Positions 30,349 to 38,009 of a stretch of DNA of 63,457 nucleotides are shown one piece after another. The stretch is from a virus. Where the stretch lies: IMG/VR virus record IMGVR_UViG_3300032782_000011, positions 1 through 63,457 of that record. The stretch is one strand, 5' to 3'. How positions within the stretch are numbered: position 1 is the stretch's first letter; each line of letters begins with the position of its first letter. The notes below the pieces were generated by a model that saw only the letters and a program-made list of their open reading frames with translations, had not been told where the DNA came from and did no database searches. The translations under genes were made by a program, and so were the position numbers.

Positions 30349-30404
30349 GAATTAGCTACTATGACGTAGCCTACGAGGTGCTCAACGCGAGGGTTACTCG
30401 CGTT
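30349..30404 (-). repeat. intergenic hairpin module before 30332
   Basis: First hairpin AACGCGAG/CTCGCGTT (30384-30391 and 30397-30404) with 5-base loop TAACC; second around GCTAC/GTAGC; then AAGGGGGA. The first loop differs from the GNRA consensus. Confidence 0.55.
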
Positions 30405-30408
30405 ACTA

Positions 30409-30600
30409 CTACTTCCAGTGTCGTTGGTCTTCGACCGTATACTGCGTAATCCGCTTTAGCTTTTGCCACGCGAATTCATGGGCCATTGGTATCTCTAGCC
30501 CTTGCTTCGTATAGGCAAAGTCTATCTCGCGGAAACGCTCGATTGCCGGATAGAACGTCCGTACCACCTCGATTACTTCATGTCCTGATAGGTCAGTCAT
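30409..30600 (-). CDS. hypothetical protein
   Basis: A 63-residue protein after TGGGAGGGTTACACC. LSGHEVIEVVRTFYPAIERF, then EIPMAHEFAWQKLKRITQYT. Helical. It is the last minus-strand gene before the long non-coding stretch. Confidence 0.6.
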   Translation of the reverse strand: MTDLSGHEVIEVVRTFYPAIERFREIDFAYTKQGLEIPMAHEFAWQKLKRITQYTVEDQRHWK

Positions 30601-30616
30601 GGTGTAACCCTCCCAC

Positions 30617-31271
30617 TGAGCACCCCCTAGGCTACGGGTTCGCTGCCAGCATCCTTCGAGCTACGATGCGAATTACCGCACGTCGCGCTCAGTGCCAGAG
30701 CGAACCCCATAACCTTTCACTAAGGGGGGAATCCGTTTCCCGGTACCTAGTGCTCATCAGCCTACGCTGTACTTGGCTCACCGCTCTTACGAGTCAGTAT
30801 CGTCGCCTTGCCTTGTCGCCTGCCATGCCGCACCCTCTACGGGCTATACGCGTTGGGGAGTGTCCCGTGATGGAGTTCGTTCCATACTGCAAGCCAGTGA
30901 CGCCAGCCAGTTCAACACAACACTGACGTATAGCCAAAGGATTATCGGCCTAGCAAGCTATCGCCTGCCTAGACTCTCCACTGTGGGGTAATTGCTGCCT
31001 GTCACTGAGATGTGACGCGGCACACCACCCAATCGTTTTGGGGACGTACAGACTACTTTCAGCATGGCTAAGGAGCTAGTGGTTTCCCGCACTCTCCGGC
31101 ACTCGTTCCGTTGGGCTTACACCGCGTTTCCATGAGGAAACGTCTTACAGGGCCAACGTACTGTGATTAGCCGATAGCCTTTCCCGCACTACCAGCGGCA
31201 CCGTACCATGGTTGCAGACTGCCTTACCGGGTATCTAGGATGGGCTATCATGGTGTCCCACCGTGCCCGGT
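30617..31271. ncRNA. candidate large structured RNA (strand not settled, + favoured)
   Basis: No credible gene in 30601-31878. Helices seen by eye: TGAGCAC...TAGG (30617-30631) with CCTAGTGCTCA (30746-30756) enclosing GGGTTCGCT/AGCGAACCC (30636-30644, 30699-30707), which encloses GCATC/GATGC and GCAC/GTGC. GGCTATACG/CGTATAGCC (30842-30850, 30927-30935) encloses ATGGAG-TTCG-TTCCAT and CAGTG/CACTG. Further: GTCAC-TGAGAT-GTGAC (31001-31016), GGCTAA/TTAGCC (31066, 31167), GTTGG/CCAAC around CGTTTCC-ATGA-GGAAACG (31125-31142), ACCGGG/CCCGGT (31226, 31266). UUCG and GAGA caps read correctly on the + strand. Phages are known to carry ornate large RNAs such as GOLLD and ROOL; membership is not claimed. 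Confidence 0.6.
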
Positions 31272-31878
31272 TAACTTGCCACATCGGCGGCTCTGAAGTG
31301 TTCCCAGCCCGCTTGAAACTGGCCGGGGTGAACCGCCGCAACGGACTAGAGCAGTTTGGTACCCATTTCCAGCCCGCTGAAAACAAAGGGTTTAGCCAGC
31401 CACCATGGGAAAATAACTGGGCCAAACGGGAAATGAATTGCCATAAACGGGAAAACGCCTGGAGTGCTAGTATTGCTAGTACTAGAGCGATAGGGGTACG
31501 AGGTCGAGAGTGAGGTGCATAGGTCGCGATTCGCTTCCATGCGCCCTACTGCTACTCATAGTCCCAATGTGCGCCATTGTCCATGGTGTGGCAGCATGCG
31601 ACCGGGACATATGAATGATGCGGTCACGAGCCACGACGCGTTGGGTCGTTCCAGTACTACTGCTACTGCTAGTACTCATGGCCGTCGTAGTACTGCCATA
31701 GTACCAGTACTGTCCCTAGTTGTCCGTCTCGGGGGGTGAGAAGTACAGGTACATGTCCCCGTGGCCCCAGCGTCGCGTGGACTATTTTTTATTTTTTAGT
31801 GGTGCTCATCAGGTGAGGGGGAAACTGCGGATGCGGGTTAGTCACGCGGCTCTCCCTACCCCGCCCTTGGGAGCCTCG
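31272..31878. other. non-coding gap with short direct repeats
   Basis: No gene supported. Contains two copies of CCAGCCCGCT (31304-31313 and 31369-31378), two of AAACGGGAAA (about 31424 and 31446), the palindrome CTAGTACTAG near 31475-31484, and T-runs in ACTATTTTTTATTTTTTAG near 31781. Possibly the 3' part of the structured RNA plus a control region for the divergent arms. Confidence 0.45.
31653..31711. repeat. AGTACT repeat cluster
   Basis: The palindromic hexamer AGTACT occurs at 31653, 31671 and 31689 (exact 18-base steps) and at 31706, with AGTACC at 31700. Evenly spaced short repeats near the point where transcription diverges suggest an operator or iteron array. Confidence 0.5.
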
Positions 31879-32157
31879 CTAATCGTGGCCTTTCTTACCG
31901 CTTGTGGTGTTGTCTGATTCGGAGATGCAGACTGCGTTGTGGCTTGACTCTGGCTCGTTGTAGTAGTTGTAGTACTTTCCGTCGTAGTGGACATCGGCGT
32001 TTGGCACGCCATTGGACCCAAGATAAGTACCACTAACGAAACTAGACGTACTAACCGGATACGCGAGCCTGAAACCGTTATCGCACGTAACCTTGGTCTC
32101 CGTTGCAGGCACCTTGCTATAAGTGGCCGGAACGATTTTGATGTCAACTTTCCTCAC
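31879..32157 (-). CDS. hypothetical protein
   Basis: A 92-residue protein with GTG start after AAAGGGG. KVDIKIVPATYSKVPATETK, VTCDNGFRLAYPVSTSSFVS and a Tyr/Asn-rich YDGKYYNYYNEPESS. Beta-rich. Preferred over the overlapping frame 31842-32147 because of the ribosome site. Confidence 0.6.
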   Translation of the reverse strand: MRKVDIKIVPATYSKVPATETKVTCDNGFRLAYPVSTSSFVSGTYLGSNGVPNADVHYDGKYYNYYNEPESSHNAVCISESDNTTSGKKGHD

Positions 32158-32222
32158 CCCCTTTCGACTTCTACTTCTGCCCTTAGGTTATATTGCGCGC
32201 CTGAGGCAAATCCGGTTATCTA

Positions 32223-32456
32223 TCACTCCCTCTCGTAACTGAGCTTGCTTGGCTCATGCACCTTGACGACCCCGCGCTGGTGCCGCTGCTCCTTGGGTAG
32301 CGTCAGGACCTTCAAACACACCTCCATGACCGCCATATCGAGCAGCGGCGGCCTCGGTCGGTGTCGGTAGCTGCGAATCTCACGCACCAGCCCTTGGTCA
32401 CTCAGCCGGGAGATTCGCTCTCCATAGTCCTCAAGATTTTCATTCGATTGCATCAT
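32223..32456 (-). CDS. hypothetical protein
   Basis: A 77-residue protein after AATAGGAGGATGAG. MMQSNENLEDYGERISRLSD, then RPPLLDMAVMEVCLKVLTLP. Helical; no family recognised. Confidence 0.65.
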   Translation of the reverse strand: MMQSNENLEDYGERISRLSDQGLVREIRSYRHRPRPPLLDMAVMEVCLKVLTLPKEQRHQRGVVKVHEPSKLSYERE

Positions 32457-32465
32457 CTCATCCTC

Positions 32466-32690
32466 CTATTCGCATAGTTCACGAAGGTTAGGCAAGCCAC
32501 ACCTCACGCAGACCCTGCGGACGCTAACCCAGTGCATACCGCTTTCCTTATACCTACCCTCAGCGGTCTGCTCCCAGTTCGACCACTTATGGAGCCCGTG
32601 CCGACACCACCAAGAGGCCGGGCTGCTGGCGTGGAGCTTGGCTGCTTCCTCTTGAATGAGCTTCTTCAGCTCCGGCTCTAATTCGTCCAT
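32466..32690 (-). CDS. small zinc-binding protein
   Basis: A 74-residue protein. A helical head (LEPELKKLIQEEAAKLHA), then WWCRHGLHKWSNWEQ and VRRVCVRCGLPNLRELCE. The Cys/His and Cys-x2-Cys pairs suggest a zinc ribbon of a type common in phage early regions. First gene of the leftward arm. Confidence 0.7.
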   Translation of the reverse strand: MDELEPELKKLIQEEAAKLHASSPASWWCRHGLHKWSNWEQTAEGRYKESGMHWVSVRRVCVRCGLPNLRELCE

Positions 32691-32699
32691 AGGCCCCGC

Positions 32700-32728
32700 A
32701 CCATATCACCTCTTGACAAAACGCGCAA
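32700..32728 (-). promoter_or_regulatory. candidate leftward early promoter
   Basis: On the minus strand TTGCGC (32723-32728), 17-base spacer, TATGGT (32700-32705). The leader to the first leftward gene would be very short. Confidence 0.4.
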
Positions 32729-32741
32729 GACCCAGTACCTT
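32712..32741 (+). promoter_or_regulatory. candidate rightward promoter overlapping the leftward one
   Basis: CTTGACA (32712-32718), then a 17-base spacer and TACCTT. The ATG at 32750 has no ribosome site, so its transcript may be almost leaderless. Shares the CTTGACA heptamer with four other operon gaps. Confidence 0.4.
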
Positions 32742-32749
32742 TCCGAGCC

Positions 32750-33484
32750 ATGGCCTTGCCAGATGAATCGTTGGTCCCGGACATTGACGGCCCAAAGCTC
32801 CATCGCTACATGCAACTCCTCAACCAGCGCAAGTCTATCGATAAGAAAATAAGCATCTTAATCAAAGATTGCGCCATGGTTCCCCGGCCAAAGTGGGGTC
32901 CATGTACGCGCTGTGGCCACTCTTGGTATGGAATGTACCCTAGGCGTAAGCCAGTCTGTTGTGCAGGCTGTGGGACGACTTATTGGCAAAAACCCTACGT
33001 CTCAAAGGCCACCAAGCAACAGGGCCAGCGCATCCGCGAGATTCGTAGCTCGACCGAACCGCCCCCCGTATCCGAGAAGACCAGTCTGGAAAACTGGCTC
33101 GAAGCCGTCTACCGCGAGACTGTCCGCCGCCCCCTCCAGACAGACGGCCCCCTCATCACCCCCTTCGACCGGGGGAGCATCAAAATGACCCCTCCTCCGC
33201 CCCCCGTGGAGCCCGTCATGGTACTGCCGCGCCGCGAAGCCCCTACGCCCGAGACCTTCGTAACCCGCAATCATGAGGAGGAAACTAGTGCTAAGCCCAA
33301 ACCTGATGACGTACACTCTGAACAGCCGCCGCTGGCGGAGGAAGTCAGTGCGCCACCTGCGCTCCCTGATGACGGCTCTCGGTGTTGTGGCTCCCCACTC
33401 ATCGTGGAAGGATTCTGCGTTTCCTGCGGTGCGGGCTTGGAAGTACCGCAAAAGGAGTTAGGCCATGGCGACGACACTCGGTGA
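32750..33484 (+). CDS. double zinc-ribbon protein
   Basis: A 244-residue protein. WGPCTRCGHSWYGMYPRRKP and VCCAGCGTTYW form one ribbon (about residues 50-80); the Pro-rich middle (TPPPPPVEPVMVLPRREAPT) is a linker; CCGSPLIVEGFCVSCGAGLE forms a C-terminal ribbon. First gene of the rightward arm, just upstream of packaging genes. A DNA-binding or transcription-linked role is possible. Confidence 0.65.
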   Translation: MALPDESLVPDIDGPKLHRYMQLLNQRKSIDKKISILIKDCAMVPRPKWGPCTRCGHSWYGMYPRRKPVCCAGCGTTYWQKPYVSKATKQQGQRIREIRSSTEPPPVSEKTSLENWLEAVYRETVRRPLQTDGPLITPFDRGSIKMTPPPPPVEPVMVLPRREAPTPETFVTRNHEEETSAKPKPDDVHSEQPPLAEEVSAPPALPDDGSRCCGSPLIVEGFCVSCGAGLEVPQKELGHGDDTR

Positions 33485-33875
33485 CTCTACCTACGCGCTT
33501 CTGCGTAACGAACCATCTATTAAGATTCACCACAAAATCGAAGCCACCATCGAGCGCCGCTGGCGCATGGCTTGGAGTGGCAAAGTCGCCTACTGGACCA
33601 AGCAATTCTCAGACAACCCCAACGCCGAGTACCAGTCCCTGCGCACCCTTCACCGGACTCGCATCCTGCACATGCTCCGCTTGGGCATCGAGTGGCCCGC
33701 CATCTACCGCTGCGACCTCGATGACCCCTTGGTCCTAGAGACCATCTGGCGCGACAGTGTAGCCCTCGCTCTCAAACGTCACCTCTCGGCTCGCCGCTCG
33801 CACCAGGAGCAGACCATCGGATTCCGCAAGGGGATTACCCAAAAAAGGAGAAAATCCAATGCCAACGCCCAGTGA
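33465..33875 (+). CDS. hypothetical protein of the packaging operon
   Basis: A 136-residue, basic helical protein (IHHKIEATIERRWRMAWSGK, LRTLHRTRILHMLRLGIEWP). It overlaps the gene before and after by about 20 bases. Position and size allow a terminase-accessory role. Confidence 0.6.
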   Translation: MATTLGDSTYALLRNEPSIKIHHKIEATIERRWRMAWSGKVAYWTKQFSDNPNAEYQSLRTLHRTRILHMLRLGIEWPAIYRCDLDDPLVLETIWRDSVALALKRHLSARRSHQEQTIGFRKGITQKRRKSNANAQ

Positions 33876-34365
33876 AACAGTACCCAACAAGGCCCTTAGC
33901 GGCGCGGAACTTCGCACCATAATGACCGAGCGCTTCAAGCACCTCATCTCCCAGGACTGCATGCTCGCCGACCATCTCGCTTACGGTCGCATCAGTTACG
34001 ACATCACCATTCGCTTACACGTAGACAACCCCTTCACAGTCGGCCCACTGGTCTCCTCGATAGCCTCGCAACCCGTTGGCCGTAATCTGCTCGACGCCAT
34101 GCCAGAAATGGAAGCGGTCGAAGCTGGTCCCCCCTTGACCTCACCCTCTCCCGAGGCAGCTATTAGCGGCTCCCGGTTGACTCACCAGATAACCTCCCCT
34201 AACCGTGAGCGCCTAGCCGTTGGCCTACCCGTCCCGGCAGATGTTCGCCAGCGTGACGGCTCCATCATCACCGAGCAGCTTCGCTACCCCCCACAACCAA
34301 GTGACGAAGGCGTCCAAGTTGAGGACATCACCGCCGAAACCAAGCGCGAACTAGGTGGAAAATGA
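33859..34365 (+). CDS. hypothetical protein of the packaging operon
   Basis: A 168-residue protein. Helical head (SGAELRTIMTERFKHLISQD), a strand region (YGRISYDITIRLHVDNPF), then a long polar C-terminus. ATGA overlap with the next gene. No family recognised. Confidence 0.6.
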   Translation: MPTPSETVPNKALSGAELRTIMTERFKHLISQDCMLADHLAYGRISYDITIRLHVDNPFTVGPLVSSIASQPVGRNLLDAMPEMEAVEAGPPLTSPSPEAAISGSRLTHQITSPNRERLAVGLPVPADVRQRDGSIITEQLRYPPQPSDEGVQVEDITAETKRELGGK

Positions 34366-34589
34366 ACATCACCATCGGCTGGCGCTTGCTGGCAACGCTC
34401 CGGCGCATCGCCCTGGCCCATGAGCGCTCCGCCACAGCCCTTGAAGAACTCGCACGCATCCAAACCTCCCGCTGGGAAGCCGAAACAGTTCGCCCAGTCG
34501 CGAGGAAGAAGATGGTCTTCGGCACACTGAGCATCGAAGAAGCGAACAAGGAGTGGGACCGCCGCCTGCGCCAGGAGATTGAAGAATGA
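34362..34589 (+). CDS. small helical protein
   Basis: A 75-residue basic helical protein (WRLLATLRRIALAHERSATA, LSIEEANKEWDRRLRQEIEE), coupled by ATGA on both sides. Unknown role in the packaging operon. Confidence 0.6.
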   Translation: MNITIGWRLLATLRRIALAHERSATALEELARIQTSRWEAETVRPVARKKMVFGTLSIEEANKEWDRRLRQEIEE

Positions 34590-35251
34590 GCACCCCCCGC
34601 ATCGTCACGGCTCTAGAGCGTGTCGGCACCACCAAGGATGCCGTCAACGCGCAGCCACGCATCACCGAGCAGCTCTCTACCCTGAAGCAGCTCCTCATCA
34701 AGCACGCCCCGGAGGATGCGGCCTTCCAAGGCCCCTATTACTACCTTCATTGCAGTGACGCTCCAGAGGCTCGCGCTATTCTAGATAAGTACTATTCAGT
34801 CCCAAAAACCATCCGTAAGCTGCTACCCATCGAGGCCTTTTGTACAGCAGCAGGTGTCAGTACGCTCAAGGCCCTTGAAGTCATCTACGGCACCGCTGCC
34901 CGTATCGCCCAACAAGGCACCGTCGTCGCTCAAGCCCTCGCCTCAGCCAAGTCCCCCGATGTAGTCGAGATGAGTATGGGATTCGCCAACGACCCGATGG
35001 GCTTCAAAGACCGCGAAATGCTCGCCAAAATCAGCGGCCTCATCCAGCAACCGAAGGGCACAAACATCAAAATCACCCAGAACGCCAACGCCAGCGCGAC
35101 TGCTGTGGCTGCCAGCGCCGCTCCCCCACCTGAGCAGACCATCCGCCGCATGGTGGACCGTTGGAACGACCGGAATCCCCCTGCCCTCGTAGTGGAAGGT
35201 GTAGTGGAAGATGACGATGATGTATCACAAAGTAACGTAATCGACCAATAG
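34586..35251 (+). CDS. putative terminase small subunit
   Basis: A 221-residue protein directly before the large terminase gene. Helical, with an HTH-like stretch (KLLPIEAFCTAAGVSTLKAL) near residue 80-100, a central helical region that may oligomerise, and an Ala-rich then acidic tail (EGVVEDDDDVSQ). The assignment rests on position and general make-up. Confidence 0.5.
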   Translation: MSTPRIVTALERVGTTKDAVNAQPRITEQLSTLKQLLIKHAPEDAAFQGPYYYLHCSDAPEARAILDKYYSVPKTIRKLLPIEAFCTAAGVSTLKALEVIYGTAARIAQQGTVVAQALASAKSPDVVEMSMGFANDPMGFKDREMLAKISGLIQQPKGTNIKITQNANASATAVAASAAPPPEQTIRRMVDRWNDRNPPALVVEGVVEDDDDVSQSNVIDQ

Positions 35252-35274
35252 CCGCTACCCAACCGGGGTATAGT

Positions 35275-37536
35275 ATGTACAGCAAGCGCAAAGTCCAAGA
35301 ACGTCTCGACCTCGCCCGCGAGGAATTCGGTTTCAACCCCGCCGAATGGTACTACTCGACCGAGGAAATCGACAGTTTCAACGCTCAACTGGAGCGTCAG
35401 GGCAAGCTCGTCTACGATGACGTGGGCAAGCCCTCGGGCGTCATCAATCTCACCCCCGCCGACGCCGAATTCATCCGCCACAACCAAGTTCTCGTCATGT
35501 GCGATGCCGTCTACGCCCTCACACGTTTCTGCTACGTAAAAAACGAGGAGAACATCGTCCAGCGCTTTCGCTTTCGCATCCCCCAGCGCCTGCTTTTCGA
35601 CATCATCTGCGACCTGGAAGAGCGCGACGCGGCGATAGAAATCATGATTTTGAAGGCCCGCCAGCTAGGGATGACAACCCTAGTTCAACTTCTCATCGCC
35701 CTGCGCATCATTTTCAGCTACGGCGTAACCGCCGTCACGGGAAGCGCCGACCAACAGAAAACGGGCGAAATGTCGCGCATGCTCCTGTTCTGCTACGACA
35801 TGCTCCCTGTTTGGCTCCGCCCCACCTCGACCTCCCGTATCGAATCTGAGCGTGGCCGCTTGCTCTTCGGCCACCTCGCATCGGGCGTCAGCTTCCAGCA
35901 CGGCACCCAGAAGCACGGTATCGCCACAGGTTCTACCCCAACCATCTACCACCTATCTGAAGTAGCACTCTATGACGACCCTGTGAAGCTCATCGACGAA
36001 GGCCTATGGAAAGCGGTACACGCCTCCGCATCCATTTTCGGCATCCTCGAATCGACCGGACGCGGCAACAAGGGCTGGTGGGCCGAAACGTGGTACTACA
36101 GCAAAGCCAACTGGCCACATGCCCGCATGTGCCCCCTTTTCCTACCCTGGTTCTGCGGCGTAGACATCTATCCCAAGGCCGCATGGCTGCGCATCCGCCC
36201 CATCCCGGACGGCTGGCTCCCGAATCGCGACACTCAGCTCCACGTTGCAAAGTGCAACCTCTACGTCGAATCGAACCCTGCCCTCCGCAAGCACCTTCGC
36301 GACTTCGAAGTGAAGCGTGGCAACCTGCGCCCCGGCGAACCATGGCGCATGCCCCGCGAGCAGCAGTGGTTCTGGGAGATTAATCACAATGAAGCGAAAG
36401 AAAAGGGCAACGAACCCTCCTTCCTGCAAGAAATGGCTGGAGACGATGAGGAAGCACTTCAGAGGTCCGTTGAGAACGTATTTGGCCATGAGGTCATTGA
36501 GTCAATCGACGTGCGCAGGGAGCGCAGCTACACCCTCTGGGGAATCACTGGCCAGTCCATCGAAGACCGCCAAGAGCCCCCTCCACACTACATCGACTAC
36601 TCGAAGGAGCGCATCCCCGTCCGGTGGCAAGGCCGTAAGGAAGAGCAACGCTACTACTGGGAGCTAGTGCCACTGAAGATGTCTCCTCCTCCCCGTGAGC
36701 ACGAACCAGAGGATGTCGCGAATAATCTCATCGTCTTCCACCCCCCTGAGCCCGGCATGGACTACTCCATCGGCGTTGATACCTCCGAGGGCAAGGGCCT
36801 AGACTCGACCGTCATCAGCGTCTGGAGCATTGGCAAGCGCGGCCAACCAGACCTGCAAGTCGCGGAATTCGCCTCCCCCTACGTGAATCACGTCGAAGTT
36901 TACGCCTTCGCATTCGCCATCGCCGCCTACTACGGCCAGTTCATGGGTCAAGGTCGCTCTCGCTGGCCCATGCCCTACCTGACCGTCGAACAAGTAGAAG
37001 CAGTAGGTGACGTGTGCCAAGGTCAGATGATGCGCATGGGCTACCCTTACGCAGCAGTTCACAAATTCGTGCGTCTCGACTCCAGCCCAAAGCGCATCGC
37101 CAAGCAGAAGCGCTCTCAATCCACCAAGCCCGGTTGGTACACGCACGGCTGGTCGCGCCCCATTCTTACAGGCAACTTCGTAGCCTTTGTCCAGAACAAC
37201 TGGGCAGAAGTGAACTCACCATGGTTGCTGGAAGAGATGAAGGAATACGAGGTCCACTACACCGCCCGTGGCCGCGAGAAGATGGAGCACGCCGACGACG
37301 CCCATGACGACCGCATCATGGCCGCTGCGATGGCTGTGTTCTGCCCTCAGGACCTTCGCCTCCTCGCCGAGCGCGCCAAGGTCCGCCATGTCCATACCGA
37401 AGCGCTGCCCCCTATCGACATGGGCACCTACGGTGGCCACACCATCAACCTCAGCTCCCAGCGCCAAACCAGTTCCATCAATCTCGAAGACGTGTTATGG
37501 TACGGCCAGAACGACCTTGAGAGGTTCACCCGATGA
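35275..37536 (+). CDS. terminase large subunit
   Basis: A 753-residue protein, long for the family. Walker A-like IEIMILKARQLGMTTLVQLL, a coupling strand GVTAVTGSADQQKTGEM, Walker B region TIYHLSEVALYDDP and GILESTGRGNKGWWAE form the ATPase half. The nuclease half has YSIGVDTSEGKGLDSTVISV, a central VEQVEAVGDVCQG and EHADDAHDDRIMAAAMAVF (acidic RNase H-like residues). It cuts and pumps DNA into the prohead at the portal. Confidence 0.9.
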   Translation: MYSKRKVQERLDLAREEFGFNPAEWYYSTEEIDSFNAQLERQGKLVYDDVGKPSGVINLTPADAEFIRHNQVLVMCDAVYALTRFCYVKNEENIVQRFRFRIPQRLLFDIICDLEERDAAIEIMILKARQLGMTTLVQLLIALRIIFSYGVTAVTGSADQQKTGEMSRMLLFCYDMLPVWLRPTSTSRIESERGRLLFGHLASGVSFQHGTQKHGIATGSTPTIYHLSEVALYDDPVKLIDEGLWKAVHASASIFGILESTGRGNKGWWAETWYYSKANWPHARMCPLFLPWFCGVDIYPKAAWLRIRPIPDGWLPNRDTQLHVAKCNLYVESNPALRKHLRDFEVKRGNLRPGEPWRMPREQQWFWEINHNEAKEKGNEPSFLQEMAGDDEEALQRSVENVFGHEVIESIDVRRERSYTLWGITGQSIEDRQEPPPHYIDYSKERIPVRWQGRKEEQRYYWELVPLKMSPPPREHEPEDVANNLIVFHPPEPGMDYSIGVDTSEGKGLDSTVISVWSIGKRGQPDLQVAEFASPYVNHVEVYAFAFAIAAYYGQFMGQGRSRWPMPYLTVEQVEAVGDVCQGQMMRMGYPYAAVHKFVRLDSSPKRIAKQKRSQSTKPGWYTHGWSRPILTGNFVAFVQNNWAEVNSPWLLEEMKEYEVHYTARGREKMEHADDAHDDRIMAAAMAVFCPQDLRLLAERAKVRHVHTEALPPIDMGTYGGHTINLSSQRQTSSINLEDVLWYGQNDLERFTR

Positions 37537-38009
37537 ACGGCAAACTCAGCTCCCTCAGCACGGTAATTTTTTTCGTCAACGGTAAGGACCCAAATTACCC
37601 AGTTGGCTACCACATGCTGGCCCCCTACAGCCAGTTCGAGACCCCGTGGGGATGGGACCGCCGTGAGGCCACCGACCTTCGCGAGGTAGACATGCTCCAA
37701 GCGGTGCTGCTCCGCCAGGAAAAGGAAAAGTGGGAAAAGGAGCTTCTCCACGACGAGGTAGTCTTCGGCAGGCTCCGGGACAAGGTTCGTGACAACCTCC
37801 AGCAGGCACTAACATCCGGCGCGAGCAGCGAGTTTGAGAAAGACTTCATCCGCGAATACCTGAAGCTGCGCATCGAAAAGCGCGAGAAGCACCGTGCCAA
37901 CTTCGAGCATCGCTCTCTCTACCTCCACGCCCGTGAGTTCGACACTCCCAAGGGCCGCGAGATGAACGAAGAGAGCGTCAGTCTCGACCGTTTAGAGGTT
38001 AAACCATAA
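37533..38009 (+). CDS. hypothetical protein between terminase and portal
   Basis: A 158-residue protein coupled to both neighbours (ATGA and TAATG). A short beta head (STVIFFVNGKDPNYPVGYHM) is followed by long charged helices (LLRQEKEKWEKELLHDEVVF, EKDFIREYLKLRIEKREKHR). Likely works with the portal/terminase complex; no motif recognised. Confidence 0.65.
   Translation: MNGKLSSLSTVIFFVNGKDPNYPVGYHMLAPYSQFETPWGWDRREATDLREVDMLQAVLLRQEKEKWEKELLHDEVVFGRLRDKVRDNLQQALTSGASSEFEKDFIREYLKLRIEKREKHRANFEHRSLYLHAREFDTPKGREMNEESVSLDRLEVKP

Noticed and set aside
25743-30404. CRISPR-like array made of the intergenic repeats
   Set aside because: Repeats are separated by whole genes, differ in sequence and share structure instead of sequence; no cas genes accompany them.
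25743-30404. Ordinary rho-independent terminators
   Set aside because: No U-run follows the stems and each is directly followed by a second hairpin and a ribosome site.
30486-31513. Plus-strand frames of 101-146 codons in the structured region
   Set aside because: Composition is shadow-like, no ribosome sites, and several cross strong helices; a non-coding reading fits better.
31482-31679. Ser-rich minus frame over the AGTACT repeats
   Set aside because: The serines come from the repeat sequence itself; no ribosome site and low complexity.
31842-32147. 101-residue minus frame with a lipoprotein-like LILGPMAC and a Thr-rich tail
   Set aside because: It overlaps 31879-32157 almost fully, has a TTG start and no ribosome site; the other frame has AAAGGGG and a globular sequence.
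7051-32690. Lysogeny module
   Set aside because: HTH genes and an ImmA-type peptidase are present, but no integrase, recombinase or attachment site was found.
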